Positions 17,666-26,811 of a stretch of 64,000 bases of DNA are shown in pieces; positions within the stretch are counted from its first letter, which is position 1; each line of letters starts with the position of its first letter. The translations under genes were made by a program, and so were the position numbers. The DNA is from Ruegeria pomeroyi (GTDB taxonomy: Bacteria; Pseudomonadota; Alphaproteobacteria; Rhodobacterales; Rhodobacteraceae), in the NCBI RefSeq assembly GCF_021405525.1, contig NZ_JAGQAG010000001.1, forward strand, positions 806,001 to 870,000, given 5' to 3'. The notes beneath the pieces were generated by a model. That model was not told where the DNA came from and did not search any database. It was given only the letters and a program-made list of their open reading frames with translations.

Positions 17666-19285
17666 ATGCGTTTTATCAGCCAGCTCGACAGGGACAGCGA
17701 CAGCTATCGCCGCAACCGCGCCGATATGCTGGCGCTGGTGGATCGGCTCCGTGCCCTCGAGGCGCGGCCCATGGCGCTCAGCGAGGAGCGGCGCGCCCGG
17801 ATGGAGGCGCGCGGTCAGATCACCCCGCGCGACCGTCTGGCGCGGCTGCTGGACCCGGGTCTGCCTTTCGTGCAACTGCACAGCCTCGCGGGATACATGG
17901 TCGACAGCGCCGATCCCGAAACCTCGGTTCCCGGGGCCTCGGTCATCATCGGTATCGGCTTTGTCTCGGGCGTGCGCTGCATGGTGGTGGTCGATGACAG
18001 CGGCATCAAGGCCGGTGCCATGACCGAGATGACGGCCGCCGCTTTTCTCAGCGCGCAGGAGGTGGCGCTGAAACAGCGTCTTCCCTTCCTGCACCTTGTC
18101 GAAAGCGCGGGCGCCAATCTGATGGAATACCGGGTCGAGCTGTGGGCCCATGGCGGCAAGCTGTTTCGCAACCTTGCCCGGCTGTCGGCGGCGGGCATTC
18201 CCAATATCGCGGTGTTGCATGGCCCCTCGACCGCAGGGGGCGCCTATATGCCCGGTCTGGCCGATTACGTGGTGGGCGTGCGCAAGAACGGGATGGCGGC
18301 GCTGGCGGGGGCGGCGCTGGTGCATGCCGCCACCGGCGAGCGTGCCAATGACCGCGATCTGGGCGGGTCCGAGATGCATGCCCAGACCAGCGGTCTGGTG
18401 GAATACCTGGCCGAGGATGACGCCCACGGGATCGAGATCGCCCGTCAGGTGGTTGCCGCGCTCGACTGGAACAAGGCATTGCCCGCACGGCCCACGCCCG
18501 CCGAGATCGGGCCGCCGCTCGACCCCGAGGACCTGGCCGGGCTGGTCCCGGTCGATTACCGGGTGCCCTATGACATGCGCGAACTGGCGGCGCGGGTGGT
18601 GGATGGCGGGATCTTTCAGGACTTCAAGCCGCGCTATGGTGTCTCGACCGTCTGCCTGCAGGCGGCGATCCACGGGATCGCGGTGGGCATCATCGGCAAT
18701 AACGGCCCGATCGACCCCGATGGCGCCACCAAGGCGGCGCAGTTCATCCAGCTTTGCGGGCAATCCGATACGCCGTTGATCTTTCTCAACAACACGACCG
18801 GTTACATGGTCGGCACGGCCTATGAACAGGCCGGCATGATCAAGCATGGCGCCAAGATGATCCAGGCGGTCACCTCGGTCGATGTGCCGCGCATCACGCT
18901 CTATGTCGGCGCCAGCTTTGGGGCGGGCAATTACGGCATGTCCGGTTACGCCTATGAGCCTGATTTCCTGTTTGCCTGGCCCAACGCCACCACCGGTGTG
19001 ATGGGGGGCGAGCAGGCGGCGGGGACCATGGCCATGGTCGCCCGCGCCGGGGCCGCCCGCAAGGGGCAGGAACTCGACGAGGCGCGGCTGGCCAAGCAAT
19101 CGGCGATGATCGCGGCGCATTTCGACCGCCAGTCGGATGCGTTCTATACCTCGGGGCGCTGTCTGGATCACGGGGTGATCGACCCGCGCGACACCCGGCG
19201 GGTGCTGGGCTTCTGCCTGCACACCTGTCGCGAGGCGCGGGCACGCCGGGTCAAGCCCGGCTCATACGGGGTGGCGAGGTTCTGA
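17666..19285 (+). CDS. Acyl-CoA carboxylase carboxyltransferase (beta) subunit, geranyl/methylcrotonyl-CoA type
   Basis: The 539-residue protein has the two crotonase-like carboxyltransferase halves. These include oxyanion-hole glycine stretches such as GPSTAGGAYMPGLADYVVGV in the N half and VGASFGAGNYGMSGYAYEPD in the C half. Length and gapless colinearity match MCC/GCC beta subunits (LiuB/AtuC). It transfers carboxyl from biotin to a 3-methyl-2-enoyl-CoA. It is 12 bp after the AtuA-like gene and 2 bp before the biotin carboxylase, so the two subunits are made together. AtuA next door favours a geranyl-CoA-like substrate, but leucine-derived methylcrotonyl-CoA is not excluded; no isovaleryl-CoA lyase (HmgL) is present in the window. 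Confidence 0.9.
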   Translation: MRFISQLDRDSDSYRRNRADMLALVDRLRALEARPMALSEERRARMEARGQITPRDRLARLLDPGLPFVQLHSLAGYMVDSADPETSVPGASVIIGIGFVSGVRCMVVVDDSGIKAGAMTEMTAAAFLSAQEVALKQRLPFLHLVESAGANLMEYRVELWAHGGKLFRNLARLSAAGIPNIAVLHGPSTAGGAYMPGLADYVVGVRKNGMAALAGAALVHAATGERANDRDLGGSEMHAQTSGLVEYLAEDDAHGIEIARQVVAALDWNKALPARPTPAEIGPPLDPEDLAGLVPVDYRVPYDMRELAARVVDGGIFQDFKPRYGVSTVCLQAAIHGIAVGIIGNNGPIDPDGATKAAQFIQLCGQSDTPLIFLNNTTGYMVGTAYEQAGMIKHGAKMIQAVTSVDVPRITLYVGASFGAGNYGMSGYAYEPDFLFAWPNATTGVMGGEQAAGTMAMVARAGAARKGQELDEARLAKQSAMIAAHFDRQSDAFYTSGRCLDHGVIDPRDTRRVLGFCLHTCREARARRVKPGSYGVARF

Positions 19286-19287
19286 CG

Positions 19288-21267
19288 ATGCGATTTGACA
19301 CTCTGCTGATTGCCAACCGGGGCGAAATCGCGGCGCGGATCATCCGCACCGCCCGCGAGATGGGGCTGCGCACCGTGGCCGTCTACACCAGCGCCGATGC
19401 CGGGGCGCCGCATGTGGCGCTGGCCGATCACGCGGTCTGGATCGGCGAGGGGCCGGTGGGCGACAGCTATCTGAATGTCGAGCGCATCCTTGATGCCGCC
19501 CGGCAAAGCGGCGCCGGGGCCATCCATCCCGGCTATGGGTTCCTGTCCGAGAACGCCGGGTTTGCCCGCGCCGTGGCGGCGGCGGGGCTGGTCTTTGTCG
19601 GGCCGGACGCGGCGGCGATCGAGGCGATGGGCAACAAGGCCGAGGCCAAGCGGTTGATGCTGGCCGCCGGGGTTCCTTGCGTGTCGGGCTATCAGGGCGC
19701 CGATCAATCCGATGCCGCGCTGACGCGCGAGGCCGAACAGATCGGCTATCCGCTGATGGTCAAGGCCGCGGCTGGCGGCGGCGGGCGCGGCATGCGGCTG
19801 GTGCAGAGTTCCGACACCCTGACCGAGGCGCTGGCCCGCGCGCGGGCCGAGGCATTGGGCGCCTTCGGATCGGACGAGTTGATCCTGGAACGCGCCATCG
19901 TCGAACCGCGTCATGTGGAGTTTCAGGTCTTTGGCGATGCCCATGGTGCGCTGATCCATCTGGGCGAGCGGGACTGCTCGGTCCAGCGCCGCCACCAAAA
20001 GGTGATCGAAGAGGCGCCCTGCCCAGTGATGACACCCGATCTGCGCGCAGAGATGGGCGCTGCCGCCGTGGCCGCCGCCCGTGCGGTGGAGTATCGCGGC
20101 GCCGGTACGGTCGAGTTCCTGCTGGACGCGTCGGGCGGTTTCTATTTCCTCGAAATGAACACCCGGCTTCAGGTTGAACATCCGGTGACCGAGATGGTCA
20201 CCGGCCTCGATCTGGTGGCGCTGCAATTGCAGGTGGCGCAGGGCGATCCGCTGCCGCTGACGCAGGACGATCTGCGCATCGACGGCCACGCGATCGAGGT
20301 CCGGCTTTATGCCGAGGATCCGGCGGCGGGTTTCCTGCCCGCCATCGGGCCTGTCCTGCGTTGGCGCCCCGCTGACGGGGCGGGTCTGCGTGTCGATGCG
20401 GGCATCGCGCAGGGGCAGCAGATCGCGCCCCATTACGACCCGATGCTGGCCAAGATCATCGCCCATGGCCCTAGCCGCGCGGTGGCGCTGGCCCGTCTTG
20501 CGCGCGCGGTGGCCGATACGGTGCTGCTGGGCACCGCGACCAACAGTGCCTTTCTGGCCGACCTGCTGGCACTGCCCGAATTCGCCGAGGGCCGCGCCAC
20601 CACCGGTCTCTTGGCGCGCAGCTATCCCGAAGGTTATGGCGCAGACGCGCCCGAGCCGCGCGACGTGGCCCTGATGGTGGCGGTGCTGATGCAGCATGAC
20701 CGTGATACGGCGCTGGCGGCTGCTGGTCCGATCCCGCCCGAGCTTCTGGGTTGGACCAGCGCCCCGGTCCTGCCGCGCAGCCTGCGGGTCGAGACCGGCG
20801 GGCAGGTCTTTGACTGCACCGCGGGCGCCGGTCCGGGCGGCTGGCGGATCGGCGTTGCGGACGCGCAGTTCGAAATCGAGCTGGACCAGCGGGGCGACGG
20901 TCTGCGGGCGCGGCTGGGTGGCGAGACCCATGACCTGCTGGCGCATGTGGCGGGCGATACGGTGTACATGGCATCTGGCGCACAGCGACTGACCCTGCGC
21001 CGCCAGCGTCCCGGCGCGCCCGATGCCGAGGCGCTGGGCGGTGGCCGCGTCACCGCGCCGATGCCCGGTCTGGTGCAGTCGGTGTCGGTGGCCGAGGGGG
21101 GCGAGGTTGCCAAGGGCCAGACGCTTGCGGTGCTTGAGGCGATGAAGATGCAGCACCAGATCACTGCCCCGGTCGCGGGCCGGGTGACCCGGCAACATGT
21201 GGCACCCGGCGCGCAACTGGCGGCGGGCGATGTGATGTTCGAGATCGAAGAGGAAGAGAGCGCATGA
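19288..21267 (+). CDS. Acyl-CoA carboxylase biotin carboxylase/BCCP (alpha) subunit
   Basis: The 659-residue protein contains a biotin carboxylase domain (residues 1-450: FDTLLIANRGEIAARIIRTA, the ATP-grasp loop KAAAGGGGRGMRLV, and EMNTRLQVEHPVTEMVTGLD) and a C-terminal biotinyl domain with the biotinylation site EAMKMQH about 45 residues from the end. It carboxylates biotin with ATP and bicarbonate and pairs with the upstream carboxyltransferase. It overlaps the next gene by ATGA. The architecture matches AtuF/LiuD alpha subunits. Confidence 0.95.
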   Translation: MRFDTLLIANRGEIAARIIRTAREMGLRTVAVYTSADAGAPHVALADHAVWIGEGPVGDSYLNVERILDAARQSGAGAIHPGYGFLSENAGFARAVAAAGLVFVGPDAAAIEAMGNKAEAKRLMLAAGVPCVSGYQGADQSDAALTREAEQIGYPLMVKAAAGGGGRGMRLVQSSDTLTEALARARAEALGAFGSDELILERAIVEPRHVEFQVFGDAHGALIHLGERDCSVQRRHQKVIEEAPCPVMTPDLRAEMGAAAVAAARAVEYRGAGTVEFLLDASGGFYFLEMNTRLQVEHPVTEMVTGLDLVALQLQVAQGDPLPLTQDDLRIDGHAIEVRLYAEDPAAGFLPAIGPVLRWRPADGAGLRVDAGIAQGQQIAPHYDPMLAKIIAHGPSRAVALARLARAVADTVLLGTATNSAFLADLLALPEFAEGRATTGLLARSYPEGYGADAPEPRDVALMVAVLMQHDRDTALAAAGPIPPELLGWTSAPVLPRSLRVETGGQVFDCTAGAGPGGWRIGVADAQFEIELDQRGDGLRARLGGETHDLLAHVAGDTVYMASGAQRLTLRRQRPGAPDAEALGGGRVTAPMPGLVQSVSVAEGGEVAKGQTLAVLEAMKMQHQITAPVAGRVTRQHVAPGAQLAAGDVMFEIEEEESA

Positions 21268-22394
21268 ATTCCGACCTGTGCCGCAAACTGGGGATCGAGT
21301 TTCCGCTCTTTGCCTTCAGCCATTGCCGCGACGTGGTGGCCGCCGTCAGCCGGGCGGGCGGCATGGGCGTGTTCGGCGCCGTGCTCTATACGCCCGAACA
21401 GCTCAGGACCGAGCTGGAGTGGATCGACGCCCATTGCGGCGGCAAACCCTATGGTGTGGACCTGATCGTGCCGACCTCGATCCAGCGGCAGGGGGGCAGC
21501 GGGCCGGACGACGATCAGTTGCTGGCTGGGCTGCCCGCCGAGCATCTGGCCTTTGCCGAACAGGTGCTGGAGCGGGCAGGCGTGGGCGCCGACGATCTGG
21601 ACGAGCGCCGCCGCGCGCTGCTGCATATCTCGCGCAACCTCGATAGTGCGGGGGCTAAGGCGATGCTGGATGTTGCTTTTTCCTTTCCCATTCGGCTGAT
21701 TGCAAACGCGCTGGGCACGCCGCCACAGATCATGCTGGACCGCGCCCGTGCGGCGGGGGTGCCGGTGGCGGCGCTGGTGGGGTCGAAACAGCACGCCCAG
21801 CGGCAGGTCGCCGCCGGGGTCGACATTCTGGTCGCTGCCGGGGGCGAGGCCGGTGGCCATTGCGGCGAGGTCTCGACCATGGTGCTGGTGCCCGAGGTGG
21901 TCTCGGTCGCGGGCGAAACCCCGGTTCTGGCGGCGGGTGGTATCGTGACCGGCCGACAGATGGCGGCGGCGATGGCCATGGGCGCGGCAGGGGCCTGGTG
22001 CGGCTCGGTCTGGCTGACCACCGCCGAGGGCGAGCCCAGCCAGGTGGTCAAGGACAAGATGCTGGCGGCCTCGTCCTCGGATACGGTGCGCTCGCGCTCT
22101 CGCACGGGCAAGACCTCGCGCCAGCTGAAATCGGCCTGGACCGATGCGTGGGAAGCCGAAGGCCCCGCGCCGCTGCCGATGCCGCTGCAATCGCTGGTGG
22201 CCGAACCGGCGCTGGCCCGGATCGAGGCGCTGGCCCAGCGCGGCCATGCGGGTGCTGCCGACCTGGCCACCTATTGGGTCGGGCAGGGGGTCGGGCTGAT
22301 GACCCAGACCACATCCGCCGCCGAAGTGGTGCAGGAATTCAAACGCGACTACCTCGCCGCGACCGAGCGGCTGATGGCGACACTGGAGGGATAA
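21264..22394 (+). CDS. Nitronate monooxygenase / 2-nitropropane dioxygenase-like FMN protein
   Basis: The 376-residue TIM-barrel flavoprotein has family motifs including GGMGVFGAVLYTPEQL near the N-terminus and AGGEAGGHCGEVSTMVLVPE, which contains the conserved GGHCG loop with the presumed catalytic His, followed by AAGGIVTGRQMAAAMAMGAA. Members oxidise propionate-3-nitronate or act as enoyl reductases; several are encoded with acyl-CoA catabolic genes without known role. It is translationally coupled to the biotin carboxylase (ATGA) and 2 bp before the TIGR03084-like gene. Its job in this pathway is unknown. Confidence 0.85.
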   Translation: MNSDLCRKLGIEFPLFAFSHCRDVVAAVSRAGGMGVFGAVLYTPEQLRTELEWIDAHCGGKPYGVDLIVPTSIQRQGGSGPDDDQLLAGLPAEHLAFAEQVLERAGVGADDLDERRRALLHISRNLDSAGAKAMLDVAFSFPIRLIANALGTPPQIMLDRARAAGVPVAALVGSKQHAQRQVAAGVDILVAAGGEAGGHCGEVSTMVLVPEVVSVAGETPVLAAGGIVTGRQMAAAMAMGAAGAWCGSVWLTTAEGEPSQVVKDKMLAASSSDTVRSRSRTGKTSRQLKSAWTDAWEAEGPAPLPMPLQSLVAEPALARIEALAQRGHAGAADLATYWVGQGVGLMTQTTSAAEVVQEFKRDYLAATERLMATLEG

Positions 22395-22396
22395 GG

Positions 22397-23188
22397 ATGG
22401 AACAGGCAGGCGATTTTCTGGCCGAATGCCAGGCGCTGGACGCGGTGCTGGACGGGATGCGCGGCGCCGATTGGGACCGCCCTACCCAGTTCAAGGGCTG
22501 GACCCTGAACGACGTGCTGGTGCACCTGCATTTCTGGAACCGGATGGCGGATCTGTCGCTGACCGACCCGGTCGCCTTTCAGGCCCGCGCCGCCGAGACC
22601 CTGGCGGGCATCGGGCGCGATGGCTTTCGCGCCACCGAAAACGCGATGGTCACCGAACGCGGCGCCGATCTGCGCGCCGCCTGGGCCGCGCAATATACGG
22701 ATATGGCGGAACGCTGGTCGGCGCTTGACCCCAAGCAGCGGCTGCAATGGGTCGGTCCCGAAATGTCGGCGCGCTCGTCCATCACCGCGCGGCAGATGGA
22801 AACCTGGGCCCATGGGCAGGAAGTGTTCGACTGTCTTGGCGCCACCCGGACCGAGGCCGACAGGATCAGGAATATCGTGGTGCTGGGGGTGAACACCTTT
22901 GGCTGGTCATTCAAGGTACATGGCCGCCCGCAGCCCGAGATGATGCCCCGGCTGGAGCTGACCGCCCCCTCGGGCGCGCTGTGGGACTTCGGCGAACCGG
23001 GCGCGAACCGGATCGCCGGCCCGGCGGTCGAGTTTGCCCAGGTGGTGGCCCAGACCCGCAACATCGCCGATACCTCACTGGTGGTCGAAGGCCCGGTTGC
23101 CACCGAATGGATGGCCATCGCGCAATGTTTCGCGGGCGGGCCGGAAACCCCGCCCGCCAAGGGCGCGCGCCACCGCGTCGCGGGCTGA
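22397..23188 (+). CDS. TIGR03084-like protein (MDMPI/DinB-type fold)
   Basis: 263 residues from ATG 22397 (aagg just ahead). The N-terminal four-helix-bundle pattern FKGWTLNDVLVHLHFWNRMA and the later METWAHGQEVFDCLG supply histidines placed like the metal ligands of mycothiol-dependent maleylpyruvate isomerase and DinB proteins. This matches my memory of the TIGR03084 family, which I recall travelling with AtuA-like and acyl-CoA carboxylase genes in actinobacteria. The organism group does not make mycothiol, so a thiol-transferase role would need another thiol. Function unknown. Confidence 0.75.
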   Translation: MEQAGDFLAECQALDAVLDGMRGADWDRPTQFKGWTLNDVLVHLHFWNRMADLSLTDPVAFQARAAETLAGIGRDGFRATENAMVTERGADLRAAWAAQYTDMAERWSALDPKQRLQWVGPEMSARSSITARQMETWAHGQEVFDCLGATRTEADRIRNIVVLGVNTFGWSFKVHGRPQPEMMPRLELTAPSGALWDFGEPGANRIAGPAVEFAQVVAQTRNIADTSLVVEGPVATEWMAIAQCFAGGPETPPAKGARHRVAG

Positions 23189-23292
23189 GTGGAAAAGGAC
23201 GTAGCGTAGCGCCGCCGAAACGCCGCGTCACCCGGATTGGCGGGAATCGGGTGCGCGCGTAATTTCGGCGCAAACGCAAATTGGAGAATGTC

Positions 23293-24450
23293 ATGTCCCT
23301 TTTCAGCAGCACGGCCGCCTGGGTCACCGACGAACACCGCATGTTCGCCGAAGCGGCGGGCCGGTTCCTTGATGACGAACTGGTTCCCAACATCGAAACC
23401 TGGGTCGACAATGGTGTGGTTGACCGCGATTTCTGGCGCAAGGCCGGTGAGACCGGGCTGATGGCGGGCGCCATCCCAGAGGAGTTCGGCGGCGTCGGCG
23501 GCGGCATGGGGTTCGACGCGGTCACCATCTATGAACAAACCTCGCGCGGGGATGCGGGCTGGGGCTATGGCATCCAGTCGATCGTCACGCACTACATCAC
23601 CGCCTATGGCAGCGAGGAACAAAAGGCCAAATGGTTGCCGAAACTCGCCTCGGGCGAGATGGTGGGCGCCATCGCGATGACCGAACCGGGCACCGGCTCG
23701 GACCTGCAGGCGGTGCGCACCACCGCCGAGAAAGACGGCAATTCCTATCGGATCAACGGCTCCAAGATATTCATTACCAACGGCCAGACCGCCGATCTGA
23801 TCATCGTGGTGGCCAAGACCGACAAGACGTTGGGGTCCAAGGGCGTGTCGCTGATCGCGCTCGAAACCGAAGGCGCCGAAGGCTTTCGCCGGGGCCGCAA
23901 CCTCAAGAAACTGGGGATGAAGGCCAACGACACCGCCGAACTGTTCTTCGAAGACGTCAAGGTGCCGATGACCAACCTGATCGGACCGGAAGAAGGGCAT
24001 GGGTTCTACCAGCTGATGAAACAGCTGCCCTGGGAACGTCTGACCATCGGCATCATGGCGCTCGGCGCCATCGATTTTGCCCTCTCCGAGACGGTGAAAT
24101 ATGTTCAGGAGCGCAAGGCATTCGGCCAGCGGGTGATGGATTTTCAGAATACCCGGTTCAAGCTGGCCGAATGCAAGACCAAGGCCGAGGTGCTGCGCAG
24201 CTTTGTCAACGACTGCATCGCGCGGCTGGAGGCCGGGCAGCTCGACGCCACCACGGCCTCGATGGTGAAATACTACGGGTCCGAGGTGCAGAACGAGATC
24301 ATGCATGAATGCCTGCAACTTTTCGGCGGCTATGGCTTCATGATGGAATACCCGATCGCGCGGCTCTATGCCGATGCGCGGGTGCAGATGATCTATGGCG
24401 GCACCAACGAGGTGATGAAGGAACTGATCGCCCGCTCCATGGACGTCTGA
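23293..24450 (+). CDS. Acyl-CoA dehydrogenase
   Basis: The 385-residue enzyme has the FAD/substrate motif [20 protein letters not shown] near residue 125 and the C-terminal motif [23 protein letters not shown] 23293 follows a ggag ribosome-binding site; an in-frame TTG 12 bp upstream is less likely. It is the last gene of the carboxylase operon, after a 104-bp gap, and a second acyl-CoA dehydrogenase sits in the divergent arm. Two dehydrogenases suit a route with two oxidation steps on related acyl-CoAs. Confidence 0.93.
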   Translation: MSLFSSTAAWVTDEHRMFAEAAGRFLDDELVPNIETWVDNGVVDRDFWRKAGETGLMAGAIPEEFGGVGGGMGFDAVTIYEQTSRGDAGWGYGIQSIVTHYITAYGSEEQKAKWLPKLASGEMVGAIAMTEPGTGSDLQAVRTTAEKDGNSYRINGSKIFITNGQTADLIIVVAKTDKTLGSKGVSLIALETEGAEGFRRGRNLKKLGMKANDTAELFFEDVKVPMTNLIGPEEGHGFYQLMKQLPWERLTIGIMALGAIDFALSETVKYVQERKAFGQRVMDFQNTRFKLAECKTKAEVLRSFVNDCIARLEAGQLDATTASMVKYYGSEVQNEIMHECLQLFGGYGFMMEYPIARLYADARVQMIYGGTNEVMKELIARSMDV

Positions 24451-24496
24451 CCCGTTCGCAATCAAATCGTGCGCCTGCGGCGCGCTCGATCCTTTG

Positions 24497-24628
24497 TTGA
24501 GGGACGCTGTCCCTCAAACTCCCTGGAGTATTTGCAACCAGAAAGAAGCCAGAGCCGGATTTGCGCTTCTTTCTGGTCGGAAATACTCCGGGGTGAATTG
24601 CCCGCAGGGCAAGAGGGGCAGCGCCCCT
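24497..24628. repeat. Dispersed hairpin module, copy 2, symmetrical (bidirectional terminator)
   Basis: From left to right: a perfect hairpin 24497-24517 (TTGAGGGAC-GCT-GTCCCTCAA); the long inverted repeat 24525-24549 / 24565-24589 (GGAGTATTT..CCAGAAAGAAGC and its complement, two mismatches in 25); and a mirror hairpin 24614-24628 (AGGGGC-AGC-GCCCCT). It separates the convergent acyl-CoA dehydrogenase and LysR genes. The order hairpin, ACTCCC, GAGTATTT arm is shared with 46746-46796. Confidence 0.8.
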
Positions 24629-24632
24629 GTTC

Positions 24633-25529
24633 TTATGTAAATGCCTCTTGCAGCCATTCTCGGAACGAGTCGAGCGGCGGCGCGATCATGCGTTCCTTTG
24701 GCCAGACCAGGTAATAGCTCCCCAGGCTTATGGCGGGCCCGTCATGGGCAGTGACCAACCGGCCCCGGGCCAGATCATATTCAACCAGATAGCTTGGCAA
24801 GAGCGCCACGCCCAGCCCGTTGGCCACTGCCGGGATCATGGTCGAGAACTGGTCGAACAGCATGCCGCGCAGCCCCGGCGCCGCAAGGCCATGGACCGCG
24901 AACCAGCGTTCCCAGGCATCCGGGCGGGTGTCGAGATGCAAAAGCGGAGCCGTGCGCAGCCAGCCGGGATCGTCGGTGGCTTGCCGCAGTTCGGGCGCGC
25001 AGACCGGCAAAACCTCCTCGCGCATGATCTTGAGATAGTCGACACCGGCCCAGTCGCGTCGTCCGAAATGGATGGCGGCATCGAAGGGTTCGCTGGCAAA
25101 ATCGAAAGGTTTCAGCCGGGTGCTGAGGTTGACCGAGACTTCCGGGTGGCGGCGGGCGAAATCCTGCAATCGCGGCGCCAGCCAATGCATGCCGAAGGCA
25201 GGCAGGATCGACAGGCTGAGCGTGCCGCCGGTCGGGTTGGCCTTGAGCTTGAGCGAGGCCTGCGCCAGCTGGGTCAGCGCGGTGCGGGCGGTCTGCACAT
25301 ATTCCTGTGCCGCAGGCGTCAGGTGGAGCCGCACGTGGTCGCGTTGGATCAATTTGACGCCCAGTTGTTCTTCCATCGTCTTCAGCTGCCGGCTGATCGC
25401 GCTTTGGGTCAGGGCCAGTTCCTCGGCGGCGGCCGAGGCGCTGCCCAGCCGGTCGACCGCCTCCAGAGCCAGCAGCGAGGAAATCGAGGGGAGGAAGCGG
25501 CGGGGGGCAATCACTTGAGTTTTCCTCAT
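24633..25529 (-). CDS. LysR-family transcriptional regulator (GcvA-like)
   Basis: The 298-residue protein has an N-terminal winged helix-turn-helix (SASAAAEELALTQSAISRQL, residues 28-47) and a type-2 periplasmic-binding-like effector domain; the pattern LPSISSLLALEAVDRLGSAS resembles GcvA-type regulators. It is divergent from the aminotransferase gene with 81 bp between starts, the classic LysR arrangement, so it likely controls the aminotransferase/E1/acyltransferase operon. The effector is not known. Confidence 0.9.
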   Translation of the reverse strand: MRKTQVIAPRRFLPSISSLLALEAVDRLGSASAAAEELALTQSAISRQLKTMEEQLGVKLIQRDHVRLHLTPAAQEYVQTARTALTQLAQASLKLKANPTGGTLSLSILPAFGMHWLAPRLQDFARRHPEVSVNLSTRLKPFDFASEPFDAAIHFGRRDWAGVDYLKIMREEVLPVCAPELRQATDDPGWLRTAPLLHLDTRPDAWERWFAVHGLAAPGLRGMLFDQFSTMIPAVANGLGVALLPSYLVEYDLARGRLVTAHDGPAISLGSYYLVWPKERMIAPPLDSFREWLQEAFT

Positions 25530-25610
25530 ACCTTTTGACTGGAATATCACTGGTTTTTGCCGCGATCCAGCGCGATCTAATGCGGGAAACTCCTGATGGT
25601 GGGGAAGGCG

Positions 25611-26774
25611 ATGAACGGTTACGGCGAATCTGGATTTCGGCGCGCAGGGCGTCTTGATGGAATCGAGCTGTCCGAGATCGTGCAGATCTCGGAACGGGCG
25701 GCGCAGTTGCGGTCCGGCGGCGCCGATATTGTTGCGCTCAGCACCGGCGAGCCGGACTTTCCGACGCCGGATCACGTGATCGAGGCTGCGCACGGGGCGG
25801 CGCTGGCGGGGCAGACCCGCTATCCGGCCACGGCGGGTACACCTGCCCTGCGCGCGGCGATTGCCTCTGATGCGGGGGTGGAGCCTGCCAATGTGATCGT
25901 TTCGACCGGGGCCAAACAGGTGCTGGCGGGCGCGTTCCTGGCCACGCTCGACCCGGGCGACGAGGTGATCACGACGGCGCCGTTCTGGACCAGCTATGCC
26001 GATATGGTGCGGCTGGCGGGCGGCGTGCCGGTGGTGCTGGATTGTCCGGGCGATCAGGGGTTCAAGCTGACGCCCGCGCAGTTGGAGGCCGCGATCACCC
26101 CCCGCACCCGCTGGCTGTTGCTCAACACGCCATCGAACCCCACCGGCGCCATCTATTCTCAGGCCGAGTTGCAGGCGCTGGGTGCGGTGCTGGAGCGTCA
26201 ACCGCATGTCTGGGTGATCTCGGACGAGATTTACCAACATCTGGCCTATGTGCCCTTCACCCCCTTTGTGCGGGCGGTGCCAGAACTGGCCGATCGCACC
26301 CTGATCGTGAACGGGGTGTCCAAGGCCTATTCGATGACCGGCTGGCGCATCGGATGGGGTATCGGCCCGGCCCCGCTGATCAAGGCGATGGTGGCGGTAC
26401 AGGGGCAGATCACCTCGGGCGCCTGCTCCATCGCGCAGGCGGCGGCCCTGGCGGCACTGACCGGGCCGCAGGACCTGCTGGCCGAGCGGCGGGCCGAGAT
26501 GCGGTCGCGGCGCGATCTGGTGGTTGCGGGGTTGAATGCGGCTGGGCTGGATTGTGCGTCGCCCGATGGCGCGTTCTATGTGTTTCCGAAGACACCCGCG
26601 CAGATGCCGGTCGATCATGAATTCTGCCATTACCTGCTGGACAATGCCGGGGTGGCGCTGGTGCCGGGGCGGGCCTTTGGCACGCTGGGGCATTTGCGCC
26701 TGTCCTTCGCTTATGCGAGGCAGAGTCTGGAAGAGGGGCTTGCCCGTATCGCCCGCGCCACCGCCGCGTTGTAA
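25611..26774 (+). CDS. Class I/II PLP-dependent aminotransferase (aspartate aminotransferase family)
   Basis: 387 residues from ATG 25611, chosen because ggggaagg precedes it; ATG 25596 is in frame upstream. Motifs include the substrate loop STGEPDFPTPDHVI, the PLP-binding Asp/Tyr in VWVISDEIYQHLAY and the Schiff-base lysine in NGVSKAYSMTGWRIGW. It converts an amino acid to its 2-oxoacid. It is 37 bp ahead of a fused 2-oxoacid dehydrogenase E1, which suggests its oxoacid product is the substrate of E1. Amino acid specificity cannot be told from sequence. Confidence 0.9.
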   Translation: MNGYGESGFRRAGRLDGIELSEIVQISERAAQLRSGGADIVALSTGEPDFPTPDHVIEAAHGAALAGQTRYPATAGTPALRAAIASDAGVEPANVIVSTGAKQVLAGAFLATLDPGDEVITTAPFWTSYADMVRLAGGVPVVLDCPGDQGFKLTPAQLEAAITPRTRWLLLNTPSNPTGAIYSQAELQALGAVLERQPHVWVISDEIYQHLAYVPFTPFVRAVPELADRTLIVNGVSKAYSMTGWRIGWGIGPAPLIKAMVAVQGQITSGACSIAQAAALAALTGPQDLLAERRAEMRSRRDLVVAGLNAAGLDCASPDGAFYVFPKTPAQMPVDHEFCHYLLDNAGVALVPGRAFGTLGHLRLSFAYARQSLEEGLARIARATAAL

Positions 26775-26811
26775 CAAGGGGCATCGCCCAAGCATAAGAG
26801 AAGGCCGAGCC

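Noticed and set aside
16454-19222. 922-residue minus-strand frame across AtuA and the carboxyltransferase
   Set aside because: The plus-strand frames carry the conserved catalytic motifs; the antisense frame shows none.
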